A stretch of 64,000 bases of DNA from NCBI RefSeq assembly GCF_001905445.1, contig NZ_LIVQ01000009.1:41511-105510 (forward strand), written 5' to 3'. Made by a program: the position numbers and the translations under genes. Shown one piece after another: positions 34,711-43,349 of this stretch. The notes beneath the pieces are model-generated. The model made no database searches. It was not told the origin of the DNA and saw only the letters and a program-made list of their open reading frames with translations. The number at the start of each line of letters is the position of its first letter. The first letter of the stretch is position 1. The DNA is from Streptomyces sp. CB00455 (GTDB lineage: Bacteria; Actinomycetota; Actinomycetes; Streptomycetales; Streptomycetaceae).

Positions 34711-34729
34711 ATCAGGCAGGGTCCCTGAT
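34711..34729. promoter_or_regulatory. Palindromic operator candidate between ROK and MFS genes
   Basis: ATCAGG-CAGGGTC-CCTGAT, a 6-bp palindrome with a 7-bp spacer, sits 13 bp before the MFS start and 25 bp before the ROK start. It is likely bound by the ROK regulator. Confidence 0.5.
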
Positions 34730-34741
34730 AGTTTATCTGTC

Positions 34742-35956
34742 ATGACAGGGGAAACCGACCTCAGCCCGGCGCGCCTGCGCCATGCCCGTTTCGCGATAGC
34801 GGCCGTCTTCTGCACCCATGGCGCGGTCACGGGTTCCTTCGCCACCCGTATCCCCTGGATCCAGGACCATGCCGGGCTGGGCGCGGGCACCCTGGGGGTG
34901 GCGCTCGCCTTCCCCGCCCTCGGCGCGGCGCTCGCCATGCCGCTGGCGGGCCGGATCAACCACCGCTTCGGCGCCCGCACCGCCCTGCGGGCGCTGTTGG
35001 CGCTCTGGACCCTGTCCCTCGTCCTGCCGAGCCTGGCGCCGAACCTGGCCGCCCTCTGCCTGGCGCTCTTCACCTACGGGGCCACCTCCGGAATGGCGGA
35101 CGTGGCGATGAACGCGCTGGGCGTCGAGACCGAGAACCGGCTGGGCCGTTCGATCATGTCCTCGCTGCACGGCATGTGGAGCATGGGCGCACTGCTCGGC
35201 TCGGCCGCCGGCACGGTCGCCGCGCACGCGGGGGCCGACGCCCGGCTGCACCACCTGGCGGCCGCGCTGGCCCTCACGGCGGCGGGCCTGGTGGCCGCGC
35301 GCGGAGTGCTCGACCTGAAGGCCGCCGACGGCGCGCAGGCGCCGGCCCACTTCGCCCTGCCTCCCAGGTCGGCGCTGCTCATCGGCGCGATCGGGTTCTG
35401 CGCGGTGTTCGCGGAGGGCGCGAGCATGGACTGGTCGGCGGTGTACCTGCGGGACGTGCTGGACACGGACGCCGGTCTGGCCGCCGCCTCCACCACCGCG
35501 TTCGCCCTGACCATGACGGCGGTCCGGCTGGTCGGGGACCGGGTGGTGGACCGGTTCGGAGCCGTGGGAACCGTCCGGGCGGGGGGCGTACTGGCGACCG
35601 GGGGCGGGCTGCTCGTGGTCACGGCCGGCCATCCGGTGGCGGCCATGGCCGGGTTCGGACTGCTGGGGCTCGGCATCGCGGTGGTGGTGCCGCTGGCCTT
35701 CGCGGCCGCCGCGCGCAGCGGGCCGGAGCCGGCGCAGGCCATCGCGGGCGTCGCGACGATCACGTACACATCGGGACTGATCGCCCCGTCGGCGATCGGT
35801 GCGGTGGCGGACGCGACGTCGCTCGTGGTCTCCTTCGGCTTGGTGACCTTGCTGGCGTTCGCTCTGGTGGCGGGGGCCGCCGTACTGCGGCAGAAGCCGG
35901 CAGCGCCCGGGGCCTCCAAGGTCAACCGGGACGAAACTGCCGGAATCCGCCCGTAA
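34742..35956 (+). CDS. MFS transporter
   Basis: 404 aa from ATG 34742 with 12 predicted helices. Helix 1 reads AIAAVFCTHGAVTGSFATRIPWIQ, and a loop 2-3 motif AGRINHRFGAR fits the MFS signature; helix 7 follows the cytoplasmic loop near residue 205. Proteins of this type beside ROK regulators are usually sugar or inhibitor exporters (SetA/YbjJ-like). The substrate is unknown. Confidence 0.88.
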   Translation: MTGETDLSPARLRHARFAIAAVFCTHGAVTGSFATRIPWIQDHAGLGAGTLGVALAFPALGAALAMPLAGRINHRFGARTALRALLALWTLSLVLPSLAPNLAALCLALFTYGATSGMADVAMNALGVETENRLGRSIMSSLHGMWSMGALLGSAAGTVAAHAGADARLHHLAAALALTAAGLVAARGVLDLKAADGAQAPAHFALPPRSALLIGAIGFCAVFAEGASMDWSAVYLRDVLDTDAGLAAASTTAFALTMTAVRLVGDRVVDRFGAVGTVRAGGVLATGGGLLVVTAGHPVAAMAGFGLLGLGIAVVVPLAFAAAARSGPEPAQAIAGVATITYTSGLIAPSAIGAVADATSLVVSFGLVTLLAFALVAGAAVLRQKPAAPGASKVNRDETAGIRP

Positions 35957-36020
35957 CATATCGCTGGCCGCGGTGCGGCCCGGACGCTCGATCAGACGGT
36001 GGAACGGAAAGTGGTGGGAC

Positions 36021-37415
36021 ATGGGCCTCGGCGTGCGCTGGACCCTGCACGGAGACGGGCGGACGCCCGCTCCCGGCGCGGTGGTGCGGCCGGACGAACG
36101 GCTCTCGTGGCCGCGGACCGCGGGGCTCGGCGCCCAGCACGTCGTCGCGATGTTCGGCGCGAGCTTCGTCGCTCCGGTCCTGATGGGCCTGGACCCGAAC
36201 CTGGCCATCATGATGTCCGGCGTCGCGACGGTGATCTTCCTCTTGGCGACGCGCGGTCGGGTCCCCTCGTACCTGGGCTGCTCGCTCTCCTTCGTCGGCG
36301 TCGCGGCGGCGATCCGCGCCTCGGGCGGTGACAGCGCGGTCGTGACCGGCGCCGTCTTCGTCGTCGGCGTGGCGCTGTTCCTGGCGGGCGTCGCCGTCCA
36401 GCGCTTCGGTGCGCGGATCATCCACGCGGCGATGCCGCCGGTGGTGACGGGCGCGGTCGTGATGCTGATCGGTTTCAACCTGGCGCCGGTGACGGCTTCG
36501 ACGTACTGGCCGCAGGACCAGTGGACGGCACTGCTGGTGATGGCGTTCACCGGTCTCGCGGTGGTGTGCCTGCCCGGCTTCTGGTCTCGGATCGCGATCT
36601 TCCTGGGGCTGATCTTCGGGTACGCGCTGTCCTGGGTCCTCGACCTGGTCTTTGGGAAGATCCACTCCCCGGCGGGCGGGGCGCAGGCCGTGGACCACTG
36701 GCGTCTGGACCTCTCCGGGGTGGCCGGGGCGGACTGGGTCGGGCTGCCCGCCTTCCACGCCCCGTCCTTCGAGTGGACGGCGATCCTGACCGCCCTGCCC
36801 GTGGTGATCGCGCTGATCGCCGAGAACGCCGGCCACATCAAGGCCGTCGGCGAGATGACCGGGGACTCCCTGGACGACAAGCTCGGCACCGCCATCGCGG
36901 CGGACGGCGCCGCCTCGATGCTCTCCACGGCGGTCGGCGGCCCGCCGAACACCACGTACTCCGAGAACATCGGCGTCATGGCGGCGACGCGGGTCTACTC
37001 CACGGCGGCGTACTGGGCCGCGGCGGGTTTCGCGCTGCTCTTCGGCCTGTGCCCCAAGTTCGGCGCGGTCGTCGCCGCGATCCCCGGCGGGGTGCTCGGC
37101 GGCATCACCGTCATCCTGTACGGCATGATTGGCCTGCTCGGCGCGCAGATCTGGATCAACGGCGGAGTGGACCTGCGCAATCCGCTGAACCTGGTACCGG
37201 CCGCGGCGGGCATCATCATCGGCATCGGCGGGGTCAAGCTGGACATCACCGACAGCTTCGAACTCGGCGGGATCGCGCTCGGCACGATCGTGGTGATCAC
37301 CGGCTATCACACGCTGCGGTACTTCGCCCCCGCGCACATGAAGGAGCAGGGGCCCCTGCTCGACGCGGGCACCTCCGCCTACGATGATCGGGACGGCGAC
37401 GACACGCCGCGTTGA
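36021..37415 (+). CDS. NCS2 nucleobase permease (uracil/xanthine type)
   Basis: 464 aa from ATG 36021. It has about 14 membrane segments of the UraA/UapA fold. The key helix-8 sequence is ALIAENAGHIKAVGEMTG, and the NAT signature region is GGPPNTTYSENIGVMAATRV. Glu in AENAGH and Glu in SENIGV match uracil-type carriers better than purine ones (QNxG). The C terminus is short and cytoplasmic. No nucleotide salvage gene lies beside it. Confidence 0.9.
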   Translation: MGLGVRWTLHGDGRTPAPGAVVRPDERLSWPRTAGLGAQHVVAMFGASFVAPVLMGLDPNLAIMMSGVATVIFLLATRGRVPSYLGCSLSFVGVAAAIRASGGDSAVVTGAVFVVGVALFLAGVAVQRFGARIIHAAMPPVVTGAVVMLIGFNLAPVTASTYWPQDQWTALLVMAFTGLAVVCLPGFWSRIAIFLGLIFGYALSWVLDLVFGKIHSPAGGAQAVDHWRLDLSGVAGADWVGLPAFHAPSFEWTAILTALPVVIALIAENAGHIKAVGEMTGDSLDDKLGTAIAADGAASMLSTAVGGPPNTTYSENIGVMAATRVYSTAAYWAAAGFALLFGLCPKFGAVVAAIPGGVLGGITVILYGMIGLLGAQIWINGGVDLRNPLNLVPAAAGIIIGIGGVKLDITDSFELGGIALGTIVVITGYHTLRYFAPAHMKEQGPLLDAGTSAYDDRDGDDTPR

Positions 37416-37490
37416 CGACGGTTCGCCCGAACCGGCGACGCGTACGGCCAAGTTCCCCTGTTCGGCGCCGTCGCCTGCGACCCTGCCCCC

Positions 37491-38174
37491 ATGGAAGCGG
37501 TGCTGGCGCGGATGCGCGCCCTGGACGAACGGCTCCCGCCGCAGGACGGTGTCGCCGTCTTCAACCGGGTCTACCTGACCGTGACGCAGACCCTGCACCG
37601 GCGGATCGCGCGCGGGGAGTTCCCGGCGCCGCGGCGGGCGCAGACCCTCGGCGTGCGGTTCGCGGAGCGGTACCTGGCGGCGGTGGAGGCGGACCGGCCC
37701 CCGGCCTGCTGGCGGCCGTTGATCCAGTACCGGCGCCATCCCGGGATCCGCCCGCTCCAGCACGCCCTGGCCGGGATCAACGCGCACATCGGCCACGACC
37801 TGGCGCTGGCGGTGGTGTCGGCCTGCCGCGCCCTGGAGTGCGAACCGGCGGCGCTCGAAGCCGACTTCGACCGGATCGGCGAGACCCTCGTCGCGCTGGA
37901 GGAGCACATCCGGGAGGACCTGATGCCCGGCCCGGACCTGCTGGAGATCGCCGACCCGCTGACCCACCTGGTCGGCTCGTGGAGCCTGGAACGCGCCCGC
38001 GCGGGCGCGTGGGCGGCGGCCCGCCTGTTGTGGACGCTGCGCCGCTCCCCCGAACTGGCCGAGGAGTTCCGGGAGTCGCTGGACGCGGGCGTCGGCCTGG
38101 TCGGCCGCTGTCTGCTCACCCCGACGGTCGTGCCCGCGCTCTCCCTCTGCCGTCCGGCCGCGCTGCGGGTATGA
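37491..38174 (+). CDS. DUF5995-type hypothetical protein
   Basis: 227 aa, helical. The core FNRVYLTVTQTLHRRIARG...WRPLIQYR...INAHIGHDLALAV is typical of the DUF5995 family of actinobacteria. The conserved NAHIGHDL could bind metal or cofactor. Function unknown. ATG 37491 lacks a strong ribosome site. It ends at a hairpin shared with the convergent monooxygenase gene. Confidence 0.8.
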   Translation: MEAVLARMRALDERLPPQDGVAVFNRVYLTVTQTLHRRIARGEFPAPRRAQTLGVRFAERYLAAVEADRPPACWRPLIQYRRHPGIRPLQHALAGINAHIGHDLALAVVSACRALECEPAALEADFDRIGETLVALEEHIREDLMPGPDLLEIADPLTHLVGSWSLERARAGAWAAARLLWTLRRSPELAEEFRESLDAGVGLVGRCLLTPTVVPALSLCRPAALRV

Positions 38175-38176
38175 GT

Positions 38177-38214
38177 ACGGGCCGCCGCCGCGTTCGTGCG
38201 CGGGGGCGGCCCGT
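38177..38214. terminator. Bidirectional terminator
   Basis: ACGGGCCGCCGCCGCG, loop TTCGTG, CGCGGGGGCGGCCCGT: about 15 bp with one imperfection, between convergent genes. Three copies of GTCCTGCGG at 16-17-bp spacing (38246, 38263, 38279) follow. Confidence 0.75.
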
Positions 38215-38291
38215 GGCCTTGGGGGGACCGGCCCGCCGGAAGGCCGTCCTGCGGAAAGGGCGGTCCTGCGGAAGAGCGGTCCTGCGGGAGG

Positions 38292-39989
38292 TCAGTCCTC
38301 CGGGAGCTCGACCGGGGCGATGTCGTCGTAGCGGTCGCCCGGACCGGGGTTGGTGGCGTCCGTGGAGCCGCCGAGGTGGTGCATGACGCCCCAGACCGCG
38401 TTCAGGGCGGTCTGGACGGCGCCCTCGGCCCAGCCGGCCGTCCAGGAGATGTCGTCGCCCGCGAGGAAGATGCCGCGCTTGTCCTCGGGGAGGCGGTCCT
38501 GCATGAAGTGGGTGAACAGGCGCCGCTGGTAGCGGTAGTGGCCCGGCAGGTTGGCCTTGAACGCGCCCATGAAGTAGGGCTCGTTCTCCCACGACACGGT
38601 CACCGGGTTGCCGATGACGTGGCGGCGGATGTCCACCTTCGGGTAGATCTCGCCCAGGGACTTCAGCATGACCTCCATCCGCTCGTTCGCGGACAGCGGC
38701 AGCCACTTGAGGCTGTCGTCGCACCAGGTGTACGAGAGGCAGATGACGGCGGGCTTGTCCGGACCGTTGTCCAGCAGGTAGGTACCGCGGGTCATGCGGT
38801 CGGTCAGGGTCATCGACATGAGGTCGCGGCCCGTCTCCTCGTCCTTGTCCAGCCAGAACGGCCGGTCCACCGGGACGAACAGCTTGCTGGACTCCATGTA
38901 GTGGGTGCGCTCGATCGCCGTCCAGTGGTCGATCGGGAAGAGCGTGTCGTCGCACTCGATCTTGGACAGCAGCATCCAGGACTGGGCGGTGAAGATCGCC
39001 GCGCGGTAGGTGCGGATGTCGCCGGTCGAGTCGGTGACCGTGATGCGGTTGCCGGCCGTACGGTGCAGGCGGGTCACGGCCGGGCGCGGGGCGCCCTCGT
39101 GCAGGGAGGACAGCGAGGTGCCCTGCGCCCAGTGGACGATCTTCTCCGGCTCGCGCTCCCACAGCCGCAGCGGCAGCTGCTGCGAGCCGCCCACGATGCC
39201 GCGGTGGTGGTCGTCGGCCTCGGTGTAGACGACGCGCAGGATCTCCAGGATGGAGTTCGGGAAGTCGGTGTCCCAGCCGCCCGTGCCGAAGCCGACCTGG
39301 CCGAAGATCTCGCGCTTGCGGAAGGACTGGAAGGCCTCGGACTTGCAGAGGAACCCGTAGAAGGTCTCGTCGTCGAGCTTCTCGACGAGCTTGGCCCAGA
39401 TCTCGCGGATGCGCGGGACGTCCCGCTCGCGCATCGCGGTGTTCATGTCGGAGAAGTCGGCGCCCTCGTCGAGACAGGCGTTCCAGGCGTCGGCGACGTC
39501 GCGGTAGACCTGCGGGAGGTCGGCGATGGTCTCGGCGTAGTGCGACTCGCCCTTGAGGTCCACGACCGTCGAGGGGGTGGCCTCGGACAGCGGGTTCGGG
39601 AAGGGCTCGGTGACCAGGCCCACGAGGTCGATGTAGTGCTGCAGGGCCGTGGAGGAGGGCGGGAAGCGCATGGCGCCCATCTCCGCGGTCAGCTCCTCGG
39701 TGCCGGCGCCCTCGAAGCCGACGGTGCGCAGCCGGCCGCCGATCTGGTCCGCTTCGTACACGACGGGCTTGAGGCCCATCTTCATCAGCTCGTAGGCCGA
39801 GATGATGCCGGACAGACCGCCGCCGATGACGGCGACCTCGGTGCCGTGCTCGGTCGCCGGTATCTGGCCCAGGCCCGCCGGGTGGGCGAGGAAATCGTCG
39901 TACGCGTACGGGAAGTCCGGGCCGAACATGGTGATCGGCGGCTGTCCGTCGCTGTGCGGGACGGCGGTGGTGGGCACCGTGGACGTCAT
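38292..39989 (-). CDS. davB: L-lysine 2-monooxygenase-like flavoprotein (DavB type)
   Basis: 565 aa from ATG 39989. The FAD motif VAVIGGGLSG lies near residue 53, after PITMFGPDFPYAYDDFLAHP. It continues with GLKPVVYEADQIGGRLRT, FGQVGFGTGGWDTDFPNS, SMTLTDRMTRGTYL and FLAGDDISWTAGWAEGAVQT. These blocks, and the length, match the Pseudomonas lysine 2-monooxygenase DavB as I remember it, within the monoamine-oxidase/tryptophan-monooxygenase group. It would turn lysine into 5-aminovaleramide with O2. The following amidase fits the next step. Confidence 0.82.
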   Translation of the reverse strand: MTSTVPTTAVPHSDGQPPITMFGPDFPYAYDDFLAHPAGLGQIPATEHGTEVAVIGGGLSGIISAYELMKMGLKPVVYEADQIGGRLRTVGFEGAGTEELTAEMGAMRFPPSSTALQHYIDLVGLVTEPFPNPLSEATPSTVVDLKGESHYAETIADLPQVYRDVADAWNACLDEGADFSDMNTAMRERDVPRIREIWAKLVEKLDDETFYGFLCKSEAFQSFRKREIFGQVGFGTGGWDTDFPNSILEILRVVYTEADDHHRGIVGGSQQLPLRLWEREPEKIVHWAQGTSLSSLHEGAPRPAVTRLHRTAGNRITVTDSTGDIRTYRAAIFTAQSWMLLSKIECDDTLFPIDHWTAIERTHYMESSKLFVPVDRPFWLDKDEETGRDLMSMTLTDRMTRGTYLLDNGPDKPAVICLSYTWCDDSLKWLPLSANERMEVMLKSLGEIYPKVDIRRHVIGNPVTVSWENEPYFMGAFKANLPGHYRYQRRLFTHFMQDRLPEDKRGIFLAGDDISWTAGWAEGAVQTALNAVWGVMHHLGGSTDATNPGPGDRYDDIAPVELPED

Positions 39990-40041
39990 GGGGGTACGTC
40001 TCCTTGCGGCCTTGCGGCGGGACTGGGGGGAAGCGGAGGTC

Positions 40042-40842
40042 TTAGACGAGCGAGGCGTAGAGCCCGGGGCGGCGGTCACGCAGGTAGGGATTGGTGGTGC
40101 GCGACGCGTGCAGCAGCTCGGGGTCGGCCTCGCCGATCACCAGCTCCTCGCCGCGGCCGGCCCGGGTGCGGGTGACCCCGTCGGGGCTCGCCAGGCAGCT
40201 GAGTCCGACGAACTCGAACTCGCCTTCCGGACCGGTGCGGTTGACGTACGCGATGTACATCTGGTTCTCGAAGGCCCGTACGGGGACGAGCTGTTCGGCG
40301 ACGAACTGGAAGGGGTGCATCTGCGCGGTCGGCACCAGGAGGAGGTCGGTGCCGGCCAGCGCGTGGGCCCGGACGTTCTCGGGGAACTCCACGTCGTAGC
40401 AGATCATGATGCCGACGCGGAGGCCGCCGAGGTCCGCCTGGACGACGGGGGCGTCGCCGGGGGTGAAGGCGTCCTGCTCGAAGCAGCCGAAGAGGTGGGT
40501 CTTGCGGTAGTTCGCGAGCGGGTTTCCGTCGGGCCCGACGAGCCGGGCCGCGTTGTACACCGCGTCGCCGGCGCGCTCGGGATAGCCGTACAGGACGGCG
40601 ACCCCGTGGCGGCGGGCGATCTCGCCGATGGCGGCGGCGGACGGGCCGTCGGCCGGTTCGGCGAGGGCGGCGACGTCGGGGAGGTCCAGGGCGTAGCCGG
40701 TGAGGAACATCTCCGAGGTCACGAGGAGCCCGGCCCCGCCCTGTGCGGCGCGCGCCGCGGCCTCGTCGAGCGCCTTGAGGTTCTCGGCGGTGTCACCGAG
40801 TCGTCCGGAGCTCTGGAGGAGGGCGGTGCGCAGCGGGGGCAT
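40042..40842 (-). CDS. davA: 5-aminovaleramidase-like nitrilase-family hydrolase (DavA type)
   Basis: 266 aa. The nitrilase-fold triad is clear: Glu44 in SEMFLTGY, Lys114 in YRKTHLFG and Cys148 in IMICYDVEFPEN. Overall it resembles DavA, which hydrolyses 5-aminovaleramide to 5-aminovalerate. It is first in the operon, 52 bp before the monooxygenase gene. Upstream lie palindromic boxes like those before the APC permease (40928-40982). Other short amides are possible substrates; the pairing is the main argument. Confidence 0.82.
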   Translation of the reverse strand: MPPLRTALLQSSGRLGDTAENLKALDEAAARAAQGGAGLLVTSEMFLTGYALDLPDVAALAEPADGPSAAAIGEIARRHGVAVLYGYPERAGDAVYNAARLVGPDGNPLANYRKTHLFGCFEQDAFTPGDAPVVQADLGGLRVGIMICYDVEFPENVRAHALAGTDLLLVPTAQMHPFQFVAEQLVPVRAFENQMYIAYVNRTGPEGEFEFVGLSCLASPDGVTRTRAGRGEELVIGEADPELLHASRTTNPYLRDRRPGLYASLV

Positions 40843-40927
40843 GGACTACCTCTGGGGCAGGAGGGGTGGGGTCATTAGACGGTACGTTCGCGCGTTCGAC
40901 CCGGACAAGCCGTGACCGTTGCGCTGG

Positions 40928-40982
40928 GCGCACCGATTCGTTGCGTGTTGTACGGGCTGTCCGGTGATTCGTTGCGCGGGGG
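40928..40982. promoter_or_regulatory. Lrp-like boxes upstream of davA
   Basis: GCGCACCGATTCGTTGCGT (40928-40946) and a half-site ATTCGTTGCGC (40967-40977) lie 86-140 bp before the davA start. The first matches GCGCACGATCGTTGCGC upstream of the permease gene apart from two inserted bases. Confidence 0.6.
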
Positions 40983-41051
40983 GTGGCGCGGGGTCCGCGG
41001 AGCTCCCGCGGCCCCTGCGGCGGCCCCCGCGGCCGCCCCTGCCGGGGCCCG

Positions 41052-41441
41052 TTACGGAGCCGTGCGCATGGCCGCGTGGGCGGCCAGCAGGCGCAGGCCG
41101 TCCAGGATGTCGGGGGTGTGGTTGGAGACCACGCGGCCGCTCCAGGTGTCGACGAGGGCGGGGACGGTCAGCGGGGCGTCGAAGTGGTGGCCGGCGGCCT
41201 CGTACGCCAGGCGCAGGGCGGTGTGCTCCGGGTCCGGGGCCGCGGTGTCGGCGGCGAGGACGGTGGTGGCGACGGAGCGCTCCAGGCCGAGCAGGGTGAG
41301 GGCGGCGCCCACCCCCCGGGAGCGCGGACAGGCGGCGGAGAGGTAGAGGTGGTAGCGGTGCGGGGCGGGCGAGAACCCGGTCCCGAGGCGGCCGCGCAGG
41401 GCGGGCGCGGGGGCGGTGCGGGGCAGGACGCTGTGCGACAT
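41052..41441 (-). CDS. Short thioredoxin-fold / glutathionyl-hydroquinone reductase-like protein
   Basis: 129 aa from ATG 41441 after AGGAG. HRYHLYLSAACPRSRGV and ALTLLGLE resemble the thioredoxin-like head of ECM4/GST-Xi enzymes, in which the motif is CPW. The later WSGRVVSNHTPDIL matches the next part of those enzymes, VSNE-type cis-loop. The helical C-terminal domain is missing, so the protein is about 40 percent of the family length. It may be a stand-alone mycothiol-related thioredoxin-fold protein. Confidence 0.65.
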   Translation of the reverse strand: MSHSVLPRTAPAPALRGRLGTGFSPAPHRYHLYLSAACPRSRGVGAALTLLGLERSVATTVLAADTAAPDPEHTALRLAYEAAGHHFDAPLTVPALVDTWSGRVVSNHTPDILDGLRLLAAHAAMRTAP

Positions 41442-41574
41442 GGCTCTCCTGGGGCGGGTGCGATGTGGCGGCGCGGCAGGCGGCGGCCGGGCGCGTGCTT
41501 GCGGCGGGGCAGGGCGGCGTCCGCCGCGGAACGGCCGGCGGCCGGTTCGCGGCGGACGCAGAGCGGGTCGGGGC

Positions 41575-41720
41575 GGGGGCGGCCGGGACAGGAGCAGGGG
41601 GCGGTCGGGGCAGGACGGGCGGGGCGGGGGCGGCCAGGGCAGGAGCAGGGGCGGTTCGCGGCAGGGGGCGGTCGGGGCAGGCACGGCGGGCAGGGGAAGG
41701 GCGGGCGGGGCGGCCGGGGC
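41575..41720 (+). repeat. G-rich imperfect duplication
   Basis: Two blocks of about 55-65 bp share GGGGCGGGGGCGGCC, GGAGCAGGGG and GGGCGGTCGGGGCAGG. Runs of three or more G every few bases make the plus strand prone to G-quadruplex formation; minus-strand transcripts are C-rich. It lies in the long leader region between the leader peptide and the thioredoxin-fold gene. The whole 41442-42143 gap shows no other gene except that peptide. Confidence 0.6.
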
Positions 41721-41852
41721 AACGCGGTGTCCCGGGCGGCCGGGGAAGCGGCCCGGGCGGCGCGGTGCACGCGTCCGGTACGGGTCACGCGGTCCGGTAC
41801 GGCGAGCGGTGCGGGGAGGCGTCCGGGGAGCCGTCCGGGGACGTGTACGGGG

Positions 41853-41969
41853 TCAGCCGCGCGGGCCGAATGCGCTGCACACCCGCAGGAGGTCGATGTG
41901 CAGGCGTCGGGTCAGCCACCAGCGGCGCAGGGTCGGTGCCCCCGGGCCAGCCGTACGGGCTTCGTCCAC
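41853..41969 (-). CDS. Putative Cys-type leader peptide, 38 aa
   Basis: From GTG 41969, preceded by GGGGGGA at about 10 nt, a short frame ends LTRRLHIDLLRVCSAF plus five residues. This is the hallmark of the small actinobacterial leader peptides (RRHIDLLRVxSAxC) found before sulfur and cysteine genes, where translation attenuates downstream expression. It lies 411 bp upstream of the thioredoxin-fold gene on the same strand. Too short for standard gene calling. Confidence 0.65.
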   Translation of the reverse strand: MDEARTAGPGAPTLRRWWLTRRLHIDLLRVCSAFGPRG

Positions 41970-42143
41970 CGGCACCCGTCCCCCCGTCCCGTCATCGGCG
42001 GCCCGCTGCGCGGTGGTTACGCTTCCCGCGGCGGGCGCCGGCCATCGTGGCCGTTCCCCGCAGTCTCGTGGCGGCGCCGGAGGCCGTCAAGAAGGCGGCA
42101 GCGACCGGTTCGCCGCCGCGCCGAGGGAAGGAGCGCCCCACCC

Positions 42144-42836
42144 ATGTCCGCCGAGGTACTCGACAATCCGGTCTGGTCCGCGCTGACCGGGCCGCACCGC
42201 GGTTTCGCCGAGCACGGACCCGCCGGCCTGGCCGCCCGCTACACCGGGGACACCAGCCCCTTCGCCGCGCTCGCCGATCCCCGGGACCCGCGCGCCTGGG
42301 CGGACCTGGCGGCACTGGCCGGGCCCGGCGAGGGCGTCTGGGTGACCGGACTGCTGACCCCGCCGCCGGGGTGGGAAACGGTGATGACGGTGCCGGGCGT
42401 ACAGCTGGACGGCCGGACGGTACGGGTCGGGGCGGCGCCCGAGGCCGTCGCGCTGGGGCCCGGCGACGTACCGGAGATGCTGGAGCTGGTGGCGCTGACC
42501 CGGCCGGGCCCGTTCCTGGACCGGACGGTCGAGCTGGGCACGTACCTCGGGATCCGGCAGGAGGGCCGGCTCGTCGCGATGGCCGGGGAGCGGATGCGTC
42601 CGGAGGGCTGGTCGGAGATCAGCGCGGTGTGCACGCATCCGGAGCACCGGGGAAGGGGGCTGGCCGACCGCCTGATCCGCGCGGTCGCCGAAGCGGTCCG
42701 CGAGCGCGGGGACGTCCCCTTCCTGCACGCGGCGGCGGACAACACCGGCGCCCTGCGGCTGTACGCGTCGATGGGTTTCACGCTGCGGCGCAATCCGGAC
42801 TTCCTGGGGCTGCGCACGCCGGCCAAGGAGGCCTGA
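42144..42836 (+). CDS. GNAT-family N-acetyltransferase
   Basis: 230 aa from ATG 42144 after GGAAGGAG. The C-terminal half is a FR47-type GNAT domain with the acetyl-CoA loop HPEHRGRGLADRLIRAV near 170 and ALRLYASMGF near the end. The N-terminal half (VWSALTGPHRGFAEHGPAG) is typical of FR47-like proteins. The substrate is unknown. It precedes the WhiB gene by 91 bp. Confidence 0.9.
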   Translation: MSAEVLDNPVWSALTGPHRGFAEHGPAGLAARYTGDTSPFAALADPRDPRAWADLAALAGPGEGVWVTGLLTPPPGWETVMTVPGVQLDGRTVRVGAAPEAVALGPGDVPEMLELVALTRPGPFLDRTVELGTYLGIRQEGRLVAMAGERMRPEGWSEISAVCTHPEHRGRGLADRLIRAVAEAVRERGDVPFLHAAADNTGALRLYASMGFTLRRNPDFLGLRTPAKEA

Positions 42837-42927
42837 ACCGGGCGGAGTCGGGTGGCCGCGGGTGCCCGGCGGGTTTCGGGGGCCGCCGAGCGGCCAGACG
42901 CGGGACAACCCACGGAGAGGAACTGCC

Positions 42928-43227
42928 ATGACCGACGTCTCGCGCCTGCCCGGCGCCGCCCACCACTCCTGGCAGTGGCAGAGCCGGGCGGCCTGCCGCG
43001 ATCTGGGGTCCGGCCGGTTCTTCCATCCCGCCGGGGAGCGGGGTGAGGACCGGGAGGAGCGGGACGCGGCGGCCAAGCGCGTGTGCGCCGCGTGCCCGGT
43101 GCGCGCGGCCTGCCTGGAGCACGCGCTGCGCACCCGGGAGACCTTCGGCGTCTGGGGCGGTCTGACGGAGGAGGAGCGCCGTGCGCTCCTCGCCCCGGCG
43201 GAGTCGGCCCTCGCGTCCCGGCCCTGA
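42928..43227 (+). CDS. WhiB-family iron-sulfur transcription factor
   Basis: 99 aa. Four cysteines (C23, C53, C56, C62) with the CxxC and CxxxxxC spacing bind a 4Fe-4S cluster, and GVWGGLTEEERR is the family turn motif. The C-terminal tail is short (RALLAPAESALASRP) and lacks the AT-hook of WblC or the basic tail of WblE, so I do not assign a subtype. ATG 42928 follows GGAGAGG. Confidence 0.93.
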   Translation: MTDVSRLPGAAHHSWQWQSRAACRDLGSGRFFHPAGERGEDREERDAAAKRVCAACPVRAACLEHALRTRETFGVWGGLTEEERRALLAPAESALASRP

Positions 43228-43349
43228 AAGCCCGGCGCCCTGAGTGGCCGCCGGTCCCGGGTCCCGGCCCTGAAAGCCCGGCCCTGAGATCCCGGAGGCC
43301 CGGCCCCGGCGCCCTGCACCGCGGGGGCGGGGACGGGACGGTCACAGCA

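Noticed and set aside
38292..39989. Tryptophan 2-monooxygenase making indole-acetamide for auxin
   Set aside because: The sequence blocks resemble lysine 2-monooxygenase more closely, and the neighbouring hydrolase is nitrilase-fold rather than an IaaH-type amidase.
40983..42836. 617-aa plus-strand frame upstream of the GNAT domain
   Set aside because: The N-terminal 387 codons are G-rich low-complexity sequence. The GNAT gene has its own ribosome site and ATG at 42144.
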